64,000 nucleotides of DNA from contig NZ_FOIP01000001.1 in NCBI RefSeq assembly GCF_900105215.1, positions 1,758,001-1,822,000 of the forward strand, given 5' to 3'. Shown here in pieces: positions 42,467-50,186 of this stretch; the first letter of the stretch is position 1; each line of letters starts with the position of its first letter. Origin of the DNA: Lacrimispora sphenoides (lineage in GTDB: Bacteria; Bacillota; Clostridia; Lachnospirales; Lachnospiraceae). The notes under the pieces are model-generated. The model did not search any database. It was not told where the DNA came from and saw only the letters and a list, made by a program, of their open reading frames with translations. The translations under genes and the position numbers were made by a program.

Positions 42467-42510
42467 AGCGGTTCCTTCTGCTTTTAAAACAGAAGGAACC
42501 GCTTTTTCTT
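42467..42510. terminator. Strong bidirectional terminator between convergent operons
   Basis: AGCGGTTCCTTCTG and its exact complement form a 14-bp stem with a short A/T loop, then TTTTTCTT on the plus strand and an A-rich entry for the minus. It overlaps the last codons of the minus-strand peptidase gene (stop at 42484). Confidence 0.9.
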
Positions 42511-43311
42511 ATCTGCCGGCGCGTGCAGCGCATCCATAAGATAATCATATATACGTATCATGGCTTCCGGCTCAACCCATTCAGGAGAGTCCCGATAGCC
42601 GCCGTGCATGGTGCTTGAGACATCCATCTGACTGAGGATCATATCAAACTCCGGGGGATGGCCTAAAAATCCACTGCCCAGATTGGAAAGGGCATTTAGA
42701 TATTGGATATCCCAACGGGGAATTGAGGCTATGCTGATTGCAGGAATTCGAAGGCCGGTGAAAGAGGCTTCGTCGCTCTTAGGCAAAAATTTCACCAGGA
42801 GGCCGTTGTGGGTCGCCAGGATTTCCTTGCTGCAGAAAGTGCGTACAGACTCTTTTTTTGCATTCCCCCGGTCATAGACTGCAATGGTATCACCGTAACC
42901 GCATACATCCAGATTAATCACACCGGTAATGGCCTGGCGGTCCATTTGGCTGACATAATGACGGCTTCCCGTATTGCCTGTTTCTTCTCCGTCAAAAAAT
43001 GCGAAACGTGCAGGAAAGTTTTCGGCGCGCAGGGCTTTGGCAAGAGCGATCAGGATGCAAAGGGCAGCAGCGTTGTCATTGGCTCCAAAGCTTCCGTAAA
43101 CCGCATCGTAATGGGCGCAGAACAAGAGGCTGGGCCTGCTGTCTTCCGGAGAAATCAGATAATTGATGATTCCTCTGGGAGCATTGGGTGAGGGCGCTTC
43201 TTCCTGGCGTTCAAAGGGCAGGTGTTCCTGCTCCAGAACCCTTTCCAGAGCCATACGGCGCAGGTCAGGATCCTTCATGGAAAGTTCAGTCAGATATTTG
43301 TTCAGGCTCAT
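42484..43311 (-). CDS. M28-family zinc peptidase/amidohydrolase
   Basis: 275 residues. Metal ligands of the M28 family are seen in CAHYDAVYG, GANDNAAALC, DGEETGNTGS, NLDVCGYG and STMHGGYRDS. There is no signal peptide, so it acts in the cytoplasm. It may remove an amide or amino-acid group from the cluster's substrate. The C-terminal KKKRFLLF is encoded inside the terminator stem, so this tail is shaped by the RNA structure. It is third in a minus-strand unit with YhcH and SDR genes. Confidence 0.85.
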   Translation of the reverse strand: MSLNKYLTELSMKDPDLRRMALERVLEQEHLPFERQEEAPSPNAPRGIINYLISPEDSRPSLLFCAHYDAVYGSFGANDNAAALCILIALAKALRAENFPARFAFFDGEETGNTGSRHYVSQMDRQAITGVINLDVCGYGDTIAVYDRGNAKKESVRTFCSKEILATHNGLLVKFLPKSDEASFTGLRIPAISIASIPRWDIQYLNALSNLGSGFLGHPPEFDMILSQMDVSSTMHGGYRDSPEWVEPEAMIRIYDYLMDALHAPADKKKRFLLF

Positions 43312-43313
43312 GA

Positions 43314-43838
43314 TTATTCCCCCTGCCGGACGTCACCGGGCAGGCAGCTTTCAAGAGGTACTTTTATAACGATCTTGCGGATCGCCGTAGGACAGTCTCC
43401 GGCCTGGATAGCGGGGATATGGACATCCCAAGGGAAATAAATGGCATAGGAGCCTGGAACCAGGCGGATGCGTCCCTCCAGAACCTCTGGATCATTGCAA
43501 AAGAAAAGAATGTCTCTGGGAGTGTCAAGAAGATCCTCGTCAACATGCCCTGTTTCGTCCTTGCTGTAAAAACCGGCCTCTTCCGGACCGCCCTTGGCAA
43601 GAAACTGTACGTCAATATTTTTTCTATGAATTTCCGGACGAAGGTCCTCCCGGTCTTTTGTTTCTAAATCAAGGACCTGCAGAATAACGGGCAGGCCGTC
43701 CAGTTCTATGTTAAATACCCCTGGTTCATGAGCTGCCATATCGTTGTCCTTTAAAAAGCGGATGGCATTGCGCAGGGGAGCCGGAAGCACGGCAAGCTGT
43801 TCCTCCAGCATGGGTTTATATATGTTTCCGAAAATCAT
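43314..43838 (-). CDS. YhcH/YjgK/YiaL family protein (second copy)
   Basis: 174 residues, two bases upstream of the peptidase gene. It has EPGVFNIELDGLPVILQVL, HRKNIDVQFLAKGGPEE, DILFFCNDPEV and YAIYFPWDVHIPAI, the same cupin-like metal-site layout as the protein at 37386-37838 but clearly diverged. It is a probable anomerase or mutarotase for a sugar acid. Two copies in one cluster suggest two sugar-like intermediates or two related substrates. Confidence 0.88.
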   Translation of the reverse strand: MIFGNIYKPMLEEQLAVLPAPLRNAIRFLKDNDMAAHEPGVFNIELDGLPVILQVLDLETKDREDLRPEIHRKNIDVQFLAKGGPEEAGFYSKDETGHVDEDLLDTPRDILFFCNDPEVLEGRIRLVPGSYAIYFPWDVHIPAIQAGDCPTAIRKIVIKVPLESCLPGDVRQGE

Positions 43839-43892
43839 GGGTGGTTCCTCCTGTTTTATGGATTAATGGATTCTTTCATCTGCAGGCGCCTG

Positions 43893-44678
43893 TTACTGCA
43901 TGGCCGTTAAGCCACCGTCCACACCAAGGATCTGGCCGGTCACAAAGGAGGCGGCATCACTGCATAAATAGAGTGCGGCGGCAGCAATATCCTCTTCACG
44001 GCCGATGCGCCCAAGAGGGATGCGGTCCGTCAGCTTTTCTAAAAATGCAGGATCATCCAGCTGGAATGAGTTAATAGGCGTCCGCACAAAGGTGGGTGCG
44101 ATGGCATTGCAGGTAATGCCGTATTTTCCCCATTCACAGGCTAATTGCTTTGTGTACATATTGGCTGCGCCTTTGCTGGTGCAATAAGCGATATAATCCT
44201 GTTTTGCGCCGATAAAGCCCTTTACGGAAGAGAGATTGACGATACGCCCATACCGGTTGGGGATCATGAAACGCTTTCCTACCGCACGGGTTACTGTGTG
44301 AATGCCTTTTACATTTAAGTCCATTACCTGATCAAAGGTATCTTCGTCGTAATCCTCCGCCGGAAGCAGCCTGTTCATCCCGGCGCTGTTAACCAGGATA
44401 TCGATTCGGCCAAATGCCTTGTCCACCTGATCAAGCATATCTGACACATCATCCCGGTCACGAATGTCGCAGCGCAGGGAAAGAAAACTGCGGCCGGCCT
44501 GCTTTGCCTCTTCCTCAAGATGGGCAGCCTTTTCCGGATGCCCGCCGCATACAGCCACATCAGCTCCGTTTTGCAGGAAGGCTCTGGCAATGGCGCTTCC
44601 CAGACCTCCGGTTCCTCCCGGGATCAGGGCCTTCTTTCCGGCCAGTGTGAACATATTTTGATAGATCTCATTTTTCAT
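43893..44678 (-). CDS. Short-chain dehydrogenase/reductase (KduD/gluconate 5-dehydrogenase-like)
   Basis: 261 residues from ATG 44678 (AGAAAGGG upstream); the longer reading is not supported. Rossmann motif GGTGGLGSAIARAF, NSAGMN, active-site YIAYCTSKGA (Tyr and Lys) and FVTGQILGVDGGLT at the C-terminus. It is an NAD(P)-dependent dehydrogenase for a sugar acid or similar polyol. It overlaps the GntR gene at 44668-45432 by 11 bp. Confidence 0.9.
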   Translation of the reverse strand: MKNEIYQNMFTLAGKKALIPGGTGGLGSAIARAFLQNGADVAVCGGHPEKAAHLEEEAKQAGRSFLSLRCDIRDRDDVSDMLDQVDKAFGRIDILVNSAGMNRLLPAEDYDEDTFDQVMDLNVKGIHTVTRAVGKRFMIPNRYGRIVNLSSVKGFIGAKQDYIAYCTSKGAANMYTKQLACEWGKYGITCNAIAPTFVRTPINSFQLDDPAFLEKLTDRIPLGRIGREEDIAAAALYLCSDAASFVTGQILGVDGGLTAMQ

Positions 44679-45432
44679 AAAGAAGCCCTTTCTGTTCCTG
44701 TAAACTGGTATCTGTCTGTTCTTTATTACTTTCAATAAAATAGTCCGGATAGCGTTCCTTCAAAGGGGATATTAACAAAAGGATCCGGGCCAAATGATGA
44801 TGGTAAATGGTGCATGCCCGGTCTGTATCCCGTTCTGCAAGCGCATCAGTAAGAGCAGTTAAATCCCTGAGAAAGTCTTCCATTACGGAAGCGTCGGAGG
44901 CAGATAAGTAGAAAAGTCTTTGCAAGTCCATTCCGGCTTTCTGGACGGGTTCCCAGATAAAGTCCATCTTGCCCGCCAGATCATAAAGCAGATGATAATA
45001 TTCGGTGATCAGCCGGACGGACTGGGATAAGTCCTTTTGGGCCAGATAGTCCTCCTGCTGCATCAGGTTATGATAAAGAATATCAAACTGAGGCCGTTTC
45101 ACTTTTCGGATGAAGATGTTTTGAAGCATGGCTGTCCCAAGCTGCTTGTTAATCCATAAGGTTTGCTCAATTCGGTTAATGTCAATTCTGGATACAAAGG
45201 CTCCCTTTTGTGGGATGACGTCCACCAGATTTTTACGGGAAAGCTTGTAGAGCGTATCATGGACCGGCGTCCGGCTTATGCTCAGCGCATCTGCAAGTTC
45301 TACCTCGTTCATCTTACGGCCTGGGGGCAGATGAAGGCTCAAAATGAAATGCCGGATAATCCGGTATGCATATTGGCGTGCATCTTCCGTATGTCTCCGG
45401 GGCGGCAATTTTTGAAACGGTATGAGTGACAT
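44668..45432 (-). CDS. GntR-family (FCD) regulator of the SDR-YhcH-M28 unit
   Basis: 254 residues from ATG 45432 with GGAG six bases upstream; a longer reading lacks a ribosome site. Winged helix at about 15-80: AYRIIRHFILSLHLPPGRK, ELADALSISRTPVHDTLYKL, VIPQKGAF. FCD helical domain follows. The 11-bp overlap with the SDR gene shows that regulator and enzymes share one mRNA, so it is likely autoregulated. Confidence 0.88.
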   Translation of the reverse strand: MSLIPFQKLPPRRHTEDARQYAYRIIRHFILSLHLPPGRKMNEVELADALSISRTPVHDTLYKLSRKNLVDVIPQKGAFVSRIDINRIEQTLWINKQLGTAMLQNIFIRKVKRPQFDILYHNLMQQEDYLAQKDLSQSVRLITEYYHLLYDLAGKMDFIWEPVQKAGMDLQRLFYLSASDASVMEDFLRDLTALTDALAERDTDRACTIYHHHLARILLLISPLKERYPDYFIESNKEQTDTSLQEQKGLLYEK

Positions 45433-45683
45433 GTAAAACTCCGTTCTGCCGCCTTGACTGGCGGCACAAATCAAATAAATAACGCCAGGGGCGTTGGTAG
45501 CTGTCCTGTTTGCCATCAAAGATTAACATAAGGCTTTTCTGGTACATGGTTTTATATGAGTACCAGGTATGGACAGGACAGGAATGAATTGAAACTTGTA
45601 TGCAATATCTTTCTATATTTTATCATTCTTTGCTGAAAAAAGCTACTGAATTTGAACTGCAGGTGCCGGGAGCGAACAAGCGA

Positions 45684-46607
45684 TTATGCCCGTAATCTGC
45701 GGGCTACCTGCTCCATATGTCTGCCATCTGTACCGCAGCAGCCGCCAAATATATTCATGCTGCTTATGCGTCGCAGCTTCATCATTTCTTCTGCAAATTG
45801 TACTGGGTCTGAACATTTTAAATCCAAAGAGCCATCCAGTTCTGCGTAGGATAATGGCGAAGTATTAGCCTGAATTCCCCTAAAACGGCTGTGTACAAGG
45901 GCATTCTGGTTAAAGGGCTGTGACAGCGCCTGATATACAATTCCCGGGTGGACGCAATTGGTCATATAGCAGACCGGTTTCGGCTGGACCAGACCGTCAA
46001 TATAGGCGATGGCATCAGCAATTGCCGTTCCGTCAATTAGTTTTCCATCTTTTTGAATGGTAAAACTGATGATATAAGGTAAGTCGGTATCTGCCATAGC
46101 CTGAGCAATCCCTGCTGCTTCCGGCAGCGCAGGTATAATTCCGGCATAAAGGAAGTCAGCCTTCGCCTTAAGGAATAAGCCAGCCTGCCATTGGTGAAAT
46201 GACCGTGCCTCCTCTTGTGACAATGCCGGTTTTCCTGTATAAGCATCCCCTTTAGCGCCCATCAACCCGCCGACATACATCTCTATGCCGCTTTTTTGCT
46301 GCATACCGCGGAGAAATTTCACATTATCGGTGATAATGGAGGAGGAATATCCAGCTAAGGCCACCCGTTCTTTGTTTGCCCGGCGGGTTGGCGTGGTAGC
46401 CAAAAAAGGCAGGCCATGGCATCCTGCTATATGGATGTATTCCTGCCATAGACTGGCGAGAGCAGATTGTCCTTTGGCATCGTATATAAGATCTGCCATA
46501 GCCACTTGGTCATTAAACTGCAAATGGTATTCTCTCTTGAGCCGCTCTCCCAGAGCGCCTTCCATTAAAATACTATGCTCTTTATCAATACAAGACTTAA
46601 AATCCAT
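45684..46607 (-). CDS. Homocysteine S-methyltransferase-family protein
   Basis: 307 residues. Betaine-homocysteine methyltransferase fold with the N-terminal LMEGALGERL motif, a TNCVHPG segment and the zinc-binding NIFGGCCGTD near the C-terminus, giving three Cys ligands. It transfers a methyl group to homocysteine or a related thiol. The methyl donor is unknown. It lies alone at the end of the cluster and may be unrelated to it. Confidence 0.87.
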   Translation of the reverse strand: MDFKSCIDKEHSILMEGALGERLKREYHLQFNDQVAMADLIYDAKGQSALASLWQEYIHIAGCHGLPFLATTPTRRANKERVALAGYSSSIITDNVKFLRGMQQKSGIEMYVGGLMGAKGDAYTGKPALSQEEARSFHQWQAGLFLKAKADFLYAGIIPALPEAAGIAQAMADTDLPYIISFTIQKDGKLIDGTAIADAIAYIDGLVQPKPVCYMTNCVHPGIVYQALSQPFNQNALVHSRFRGIQANTSPLSYAELDGSLDLKCSDPVQFAEEMMKLRRISSMNIFGGCCGTDGRHMEQVARRLRA

Positions 46608-46842
46608 GATCCCTCCGAAACAGGCGTGAACGATTTATGTGTGTGGATTATGAGTAATAGTATATAACAAATAATGGTAGAAGTCGACCTTTGAAATAGT
46701 CCCTGGGTATAAAGAAATAGAAGGGGAAGAACAAATTCATCGGCTATGTTCGGGCTGAGAAGTGTATGTCCAAAAGAGTTGAAATTAGAAGGAATTTATG
46801 GAAATATATAGTACAAAACAACAAAAAAATGATATTAACCTC
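46608..46842. other. Gene-free AT-rich spacer
   Basis: Between the methyltransferase gene and the tRNA promoter. I see no gene, hairpin or repeat that can be supported. Confidence 0.5.
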
Positions 46843-46871
46843 TTGCATTTAATAAAAACGTATGATATAAT
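46843..46871 (+). promoter_or_regulatory. Promoter of tRNA-Gly(GCC)
   Basis: TTGCAT at 46843-46848 and TATAAT at 46866-46871 with a 17-bp spacer, 40 bp before the tRNA. Confidence 0.75.
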
Positions 46872-46911
46872 TCCAGTGTTGTAGCAAATGAATAAAATTT
46901 ATAATTTGTAT

Positions 46912-46984
46912 GCGCGAGTGGCTCAGTTGGTGGAGTACGACCTTGCCAAGGTCGGGGTCGCGGGTTCGAGTCCCGTCTCGCGCT
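46912..46984 (+). tRNA. tRNA-Gly (anticodon GCC)
   Basis: A 73-base cloverleaf: acceptor GCGCGAG with CTCGCGC, D-arm GGCTCAGTTGGTGGAGT, anticodon loop TTGCCAA with GCC, T-loop GGTTCGAGTCC. Discriminator T, CCA not encoded. Confidence 0.97.
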
Positions 46985-47006
46985 CTATAGAATAAGCAGT
47001 ATTTAT

Positions 47007-47039
47007 GAAGGTTTCCGAGTTTCGGGAACCTTCTTTTTG
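47007..47039 (+). terminator. Terminator of tRNA-Gly(GCC)
   Basis: GAAGGTTTCCG pairs with CGGGAACCTTC (one mismatch) around a short loop, followed by TTTTTG. Confidence 0.85.
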
Positions 47040-47313
47040 TTTGCATCAACAAAAGTAATCAAGTTTATAGTTAAAGCTTTTGAGTGACCACGAAACACAA
47101 GCATACATTCCAGTTGTTCCTCTTCAGAGGCATATCAGTGTCCGGCTTTATGTCCGTAACCCTCAACTCGTGATTGTCTATACGAAATAATCACCTATAT
47201 TCATGTAACTCATTAGTGCTGCTGTTACAATTACAAGTGCAAGACTTTCCGCAATAGCCACAGATGATAACTGCAGATACTGTTAATTCAAAATTTATAA
47301 GCTTTACTGCTAT
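47040..47313. other. Gene-free region, possible gene debris
   Basis: On the minus strand a stretch of about 34 codons reads like the hydrophobic end of a membrane protein (SVAIAESLALVIVTAALMS), but it has stops on both sides and no start signal. It may be remnant DNA downstream of a tRNA; nothing else is visible. Confidence 0.3.
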
Positions 47314-47343
47314 AAAAGGCTCTGATAATTATCCGGGCCTTTT
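47314..47343 (-). terminator. Terminator of the MerR gene
   Basis: AAAAGGC/GCCTTTT with an inner GATAATTATC dyad. On the minus strand it ends in CCTTTTA and overlaps the stop codon of the MerR gene. Confidence 0.7.
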
Positions 47344-48181
47344 ATTTTGGCTGCAAGTCATCCTCAATTTCTACCAATATTAACGTAACATAGTCGTCTC
47401 TGTTTTTAGTGCCTATCTCAAATATAAGATACTCCTCATAAGCATTTTTACCGAGGTTTATCTGATGTTCCTTTGCGTGCTGCATAATCTCTGTATACAT
47501 TTCACTGATCCTTGGATAACTTCCCTTATAATAAACCTGGAGATACCAACCCTCTTTTCGCACCAGAGTGTTGTTTTTTTTATCAGCATTATTCGTTTTT
47601 GTATACAAATAGGAAAAGCTGTCGAATCTTTTATCACGGATATTATCAATGGTAAGCGATGCTCCCAGAAAATCTATCATACTTGCATTGCTGTTATTAC
47701 GGAATGCGATCAGCTCTGTTAAAAAGTTCGGATAAGAGTTGTCATTGTCATTATCCATTAAGGTACTGCATAGCGCTTTCATGCTTTTATGATAAGCCGT
47801 TCCTATGGTATTATATTCCACGGATAAGGCCTTTTCTGTTAATTCCTTAAGGGAGTCAATTTCACGTTTCGTGTTTTTTAACTTTTTAATTTCCTTAGAC
47901 ACTTCATTTGACTTTTGTTCCAGTAAATCTACTAGCTTTACAGGATTTCTTTCATCCATATACTTTTTAATTTCTTTTAATGGCATTCCCAGCCTTTTTA
48001 ATGCGGAGATAATAGAAAACGTATCGAATTGGCGGAAAGAGTAATAACGATAACCATTTTCTTTTATGATCTCAGGCTGAAAAAGCTTTATCTGATCGTA
48101 ATGAAATAAAATATGCTTAGGAATTCCGCAGATTTTTGCAAACTCTCCTGTTGTTAAGTATTCATTTTTATCTTTAGACAT
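47342..48181 (-). CDS. MerR-family regulator of the heterodimeric ABC exporter
   Basis: 279 residues. N-terminal MerR winged helix: [52 protein letters not shown] long dimerisation coiled coil at about 75-115 follows, then a C-terminal effector-binding-like domain of about 150 residues. Drug-sensing MerR proteins (BmrR type) have this plan. It is divergent from the ABC exporter genes, and the shared region contains a typical MerR promoter with a 19-bp spacer, so it most likely activates the exporter when bound to a drug or toxin. Confidence 0.9.
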   Translation of the reverse strand: MSKDKNEYLTTGEFAKICGIPKHILFHYDQIKLFQPEIIKENGYRYYSFRQFDTFSIISALKRLGMPLKEIKKYMDERNPVKLVDLLEQKSNEVSKEIKKLKNTKREIDSLKELTEKALSVEYNTIGTAYHKSMKALCSTLMDNDNDNSYPNFLTELIAFRNNSNASMIDFLGASLTIDNIRDKRFDSFSYLYTKTNNADKKNNTLVRKEGWYLQVYYKGSYPRISEMYTEIMQHAKEHQINLGKNAYEEYLIFEIGTKNRDDYVTLILVEIEDDLQPK

Positions 48182-48347
48182 AAAATTACCTCAGTTCTAT
48201 GCTGCATATTACGAATTTCATGTTTGCAGCCGCAGCATTGACACAAACTTTTTCATAACATATATGTTTTATATTAACAAAGCAGGTATTAAAAAAACAG
48301 GAAATATCAAACAATAATGATAAGAAATATTTTAGAGTTTTTTTTTC

Positions 48348-48378
48348 TTGACTATAAGACAACCTTATAGTTTATAAT
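48348..48378 (+). promoter_or_regulatory. MerR-type promoter of the ABC exporter
   Basis: TTGACT (48348-48353) and TATAAT (48373-48378) with a 19-bp spacer, the over-long spacing that MerR proteins correct by twisting DNA. Between them ACTATAAG and CTTATAGT form a perfect 8-bp dyad with a 5-bp centre. Confidence 0.85.
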
Positions 48379-48458
48379 AGTCAAACAGCCTTTTTCTGTC
48401 AAGGTTTGCGGCTGAATTTATATATGTATTTATACAGTAAAGCGAAAGGAGTCATGTT

Positions 48459-50186
48459 ATGAGATTAATGTTAAAATATCTGAAAGGATATCCGAAGCTA
48501 ATTCTGTTAAACATCATAGGAATCTTTAGTTTCGTTGCAGTACAGCTGGGAATTCCCACGGTTATGGCGTGGATGATTGATAACGGAATAGGCAATGGTG
48601 ATATAGCTTATATTAAGAAAATGGGAGGAATCATGCTGATTATCTGCATTCTTGGAGGTGCAGGAACCATTTTATTAACTTTCGCTTCATCAAGAATTTC
48701 AACCTATATGATTCGGGATATAAGAAATGATGTTTTTGCACAATCGCAGAAATTTTCCCACACAGAATATAATAAATTTGGTGTGTCTTCCATGATTACA
48801 CGAACAACGAATGATGCATTTCAGTTAATGTTGTTCTCCAATTTGTTGTTTCGAACTGCACTTTTGGCACCAGTCATGATTATTATCAGTGTTTTTATGA
48901 CGATCAAGACCAGTATTAATCTCTCTATGGTTATCGGAGGAAGCTTTCCATTTATAGTGGCGGGAGTCATTATCATTGCGAAGTTAACCAATCCGCTTTC
49001 TGAGAAACAGCAAAAAGGGATGGACCGGCTGAATCGGATTTCAAGAGAAAACTTAACTGGGGTACGTGTAATCAGAGCTTTTCGAAAAAGTGAATATGAA
49101 TCAGAACGTTTCGCAGAGACCAATGACGACTATGCCACTAATTCGAAGAAATTATTTAAAATCATGTCATTTACGCAGCCGGCCTTTTTCTTCTTATTAC
49201 ACCTTGCAATGATGGCCGTATTTTGGATATCCAGTTTAATGATTGATAAAGGAACTTTACAGGTTGGACAGTTAGTTGCTTTCTTAGAGTATCAGTTTCA
49301 TGCAATGTTCTCTATCATGCTATTTTCCATGGTATTTGTCATGTATCCAAGGGCGCAGGTTTCTGCAAACCGCATTCAGGAATTATTAGATGAGGAACCG
49401 TTAGTAAATAATCCTTCTGAGGGCATTACAGCAGATAACAAAGGTGTGGTTGAATTTGACCATGTTACGTTCCAGTATCCGGATGGTGAGCTTCCGGTCA
49501 TAAAGGATGTATCTTTTACTGCGAACAAAGGGGAGACCGTAGCATTTATCGGCAGTACGGGCAGCGGAAAGAGCACATTGATTAATTTAATTCCAAGATT
49601 TTATGATGTGACAGGCGGTTCTATCAAAATTGATGGTGTGGATACACGTGACTATGACTTAAAGGCACTCCGTCAAAAAATTGGTTTTATCCCTCAAAAA
49701 GCTTTTTTATTTAAAGGAACCATAGAAGACAATCTTAAATTCGGCAATCCCAATGCGACGCCGGAAGAAATAGATCATGCAATTGAAATAGCGCAGGCTA
49801 AAGAGTTTATTCAGAATAAGCCGGACAAATTACAGGAATTTATAAGTGAAGGTGCAAAAAATGTATCAGGAGGCCAAAAACAAAGGATCTCGATTGCGAG
49901 AGCATTGGTTAGAAAGCCTGAAATATACATTTTTGATGACAGCTTTTCTGCGCTTGACTATAAAACAGATGCTACCTTGCGGACTGCCCTTAAGGAAGAA
50001 ACAAAAGAATCCATTGTATTCATTGTGGCACAAAGAATTAGTACCATCATGAATTCGGATAAAATAATCGTTCTGAATGAGGGTGAAGTGGTAGGTATGG
50101 GGACCCATAAAGAATTATTAAAGTCATGCAATATATATTATGAAATTGCAGATTCACAATTAACAAAGGAGGAATTGGAGCGATGA
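48459..50186 (+). CDS. ABC exporter half-transporter, degenerate Walker B subunit
   Basis: 575 residues, AAAGGAGT ribosome site. Six membrane segments in the first about 310 residues, then an ATPase: Walker A GSTGSGKST, Q-loop IPQKAF, signature NVSGGQKQR, Walker B IYIFDDSFSALD and switch H in IVAQRIST (Gln instead of His). The catalytic Glu after Walker B is Asp and the switch His is Gln, so this half supplies the degenerate nucleotide site, as in TM287/288 or BmrCD. It pairs with the product of the overlapping next gene for multidrug or peptide export. Confidence 0.92.
   Translation: MRLMLKYLKGYPKLILLNIIGIFSFVAVQLGIPTVMAWMIDNGIGNGDIAYIKKMGGIMLIICILGGAGTILLTFASSRISTYMIRDIRNDVFAQSQKFSHTEYNKFGVSSMITRTTNDAFQLMLFSNLLFRTALLAPVMIIISVFMTIKTSINLSMVIGGSFPFIVAGVIIIAKLTNPLSEKQQKGMDRLNRISRENLTGVRVIRAFRKSEYESERFAETNDDYATNSKKLFKIMSFTQPAFFFLLHLAMMAVFWISSLMIDKGTLQVGQLVAFLEYQFHAMFSIMLFSMVFVMYPRAQVSANRIQELLDEEPLVNNPSEGITADNKGVVEFDHVTFQYPDGELPVIKDVSFTANKGETVAFIGSTGSGKSTLINLIPRFYDVTGGSIKIDGVDTRDYDLKALRQKIGFIPQKAFLFKGTIEDNLKFGNPNATPEEIDHAIEIAQAKEFIQNKPDKLQEFISEGAKNVSGGQKQRISIARALVRKPEIYIFDDSFSALDYKTDATLRTALKEETKESIVFIVAQRISTIMNSDKIIVLNEGEVVGMGTHKELLKSCNIYYEIADSQLTKEELER

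Noticed and set aside
47040..47313. Integrated element at the tRNA-Gly 3' end
   Set aside because: No integrase, no repeat of the tRNA 3' end and no recognisable element genes; only a short unassigned hydrophobic frame.
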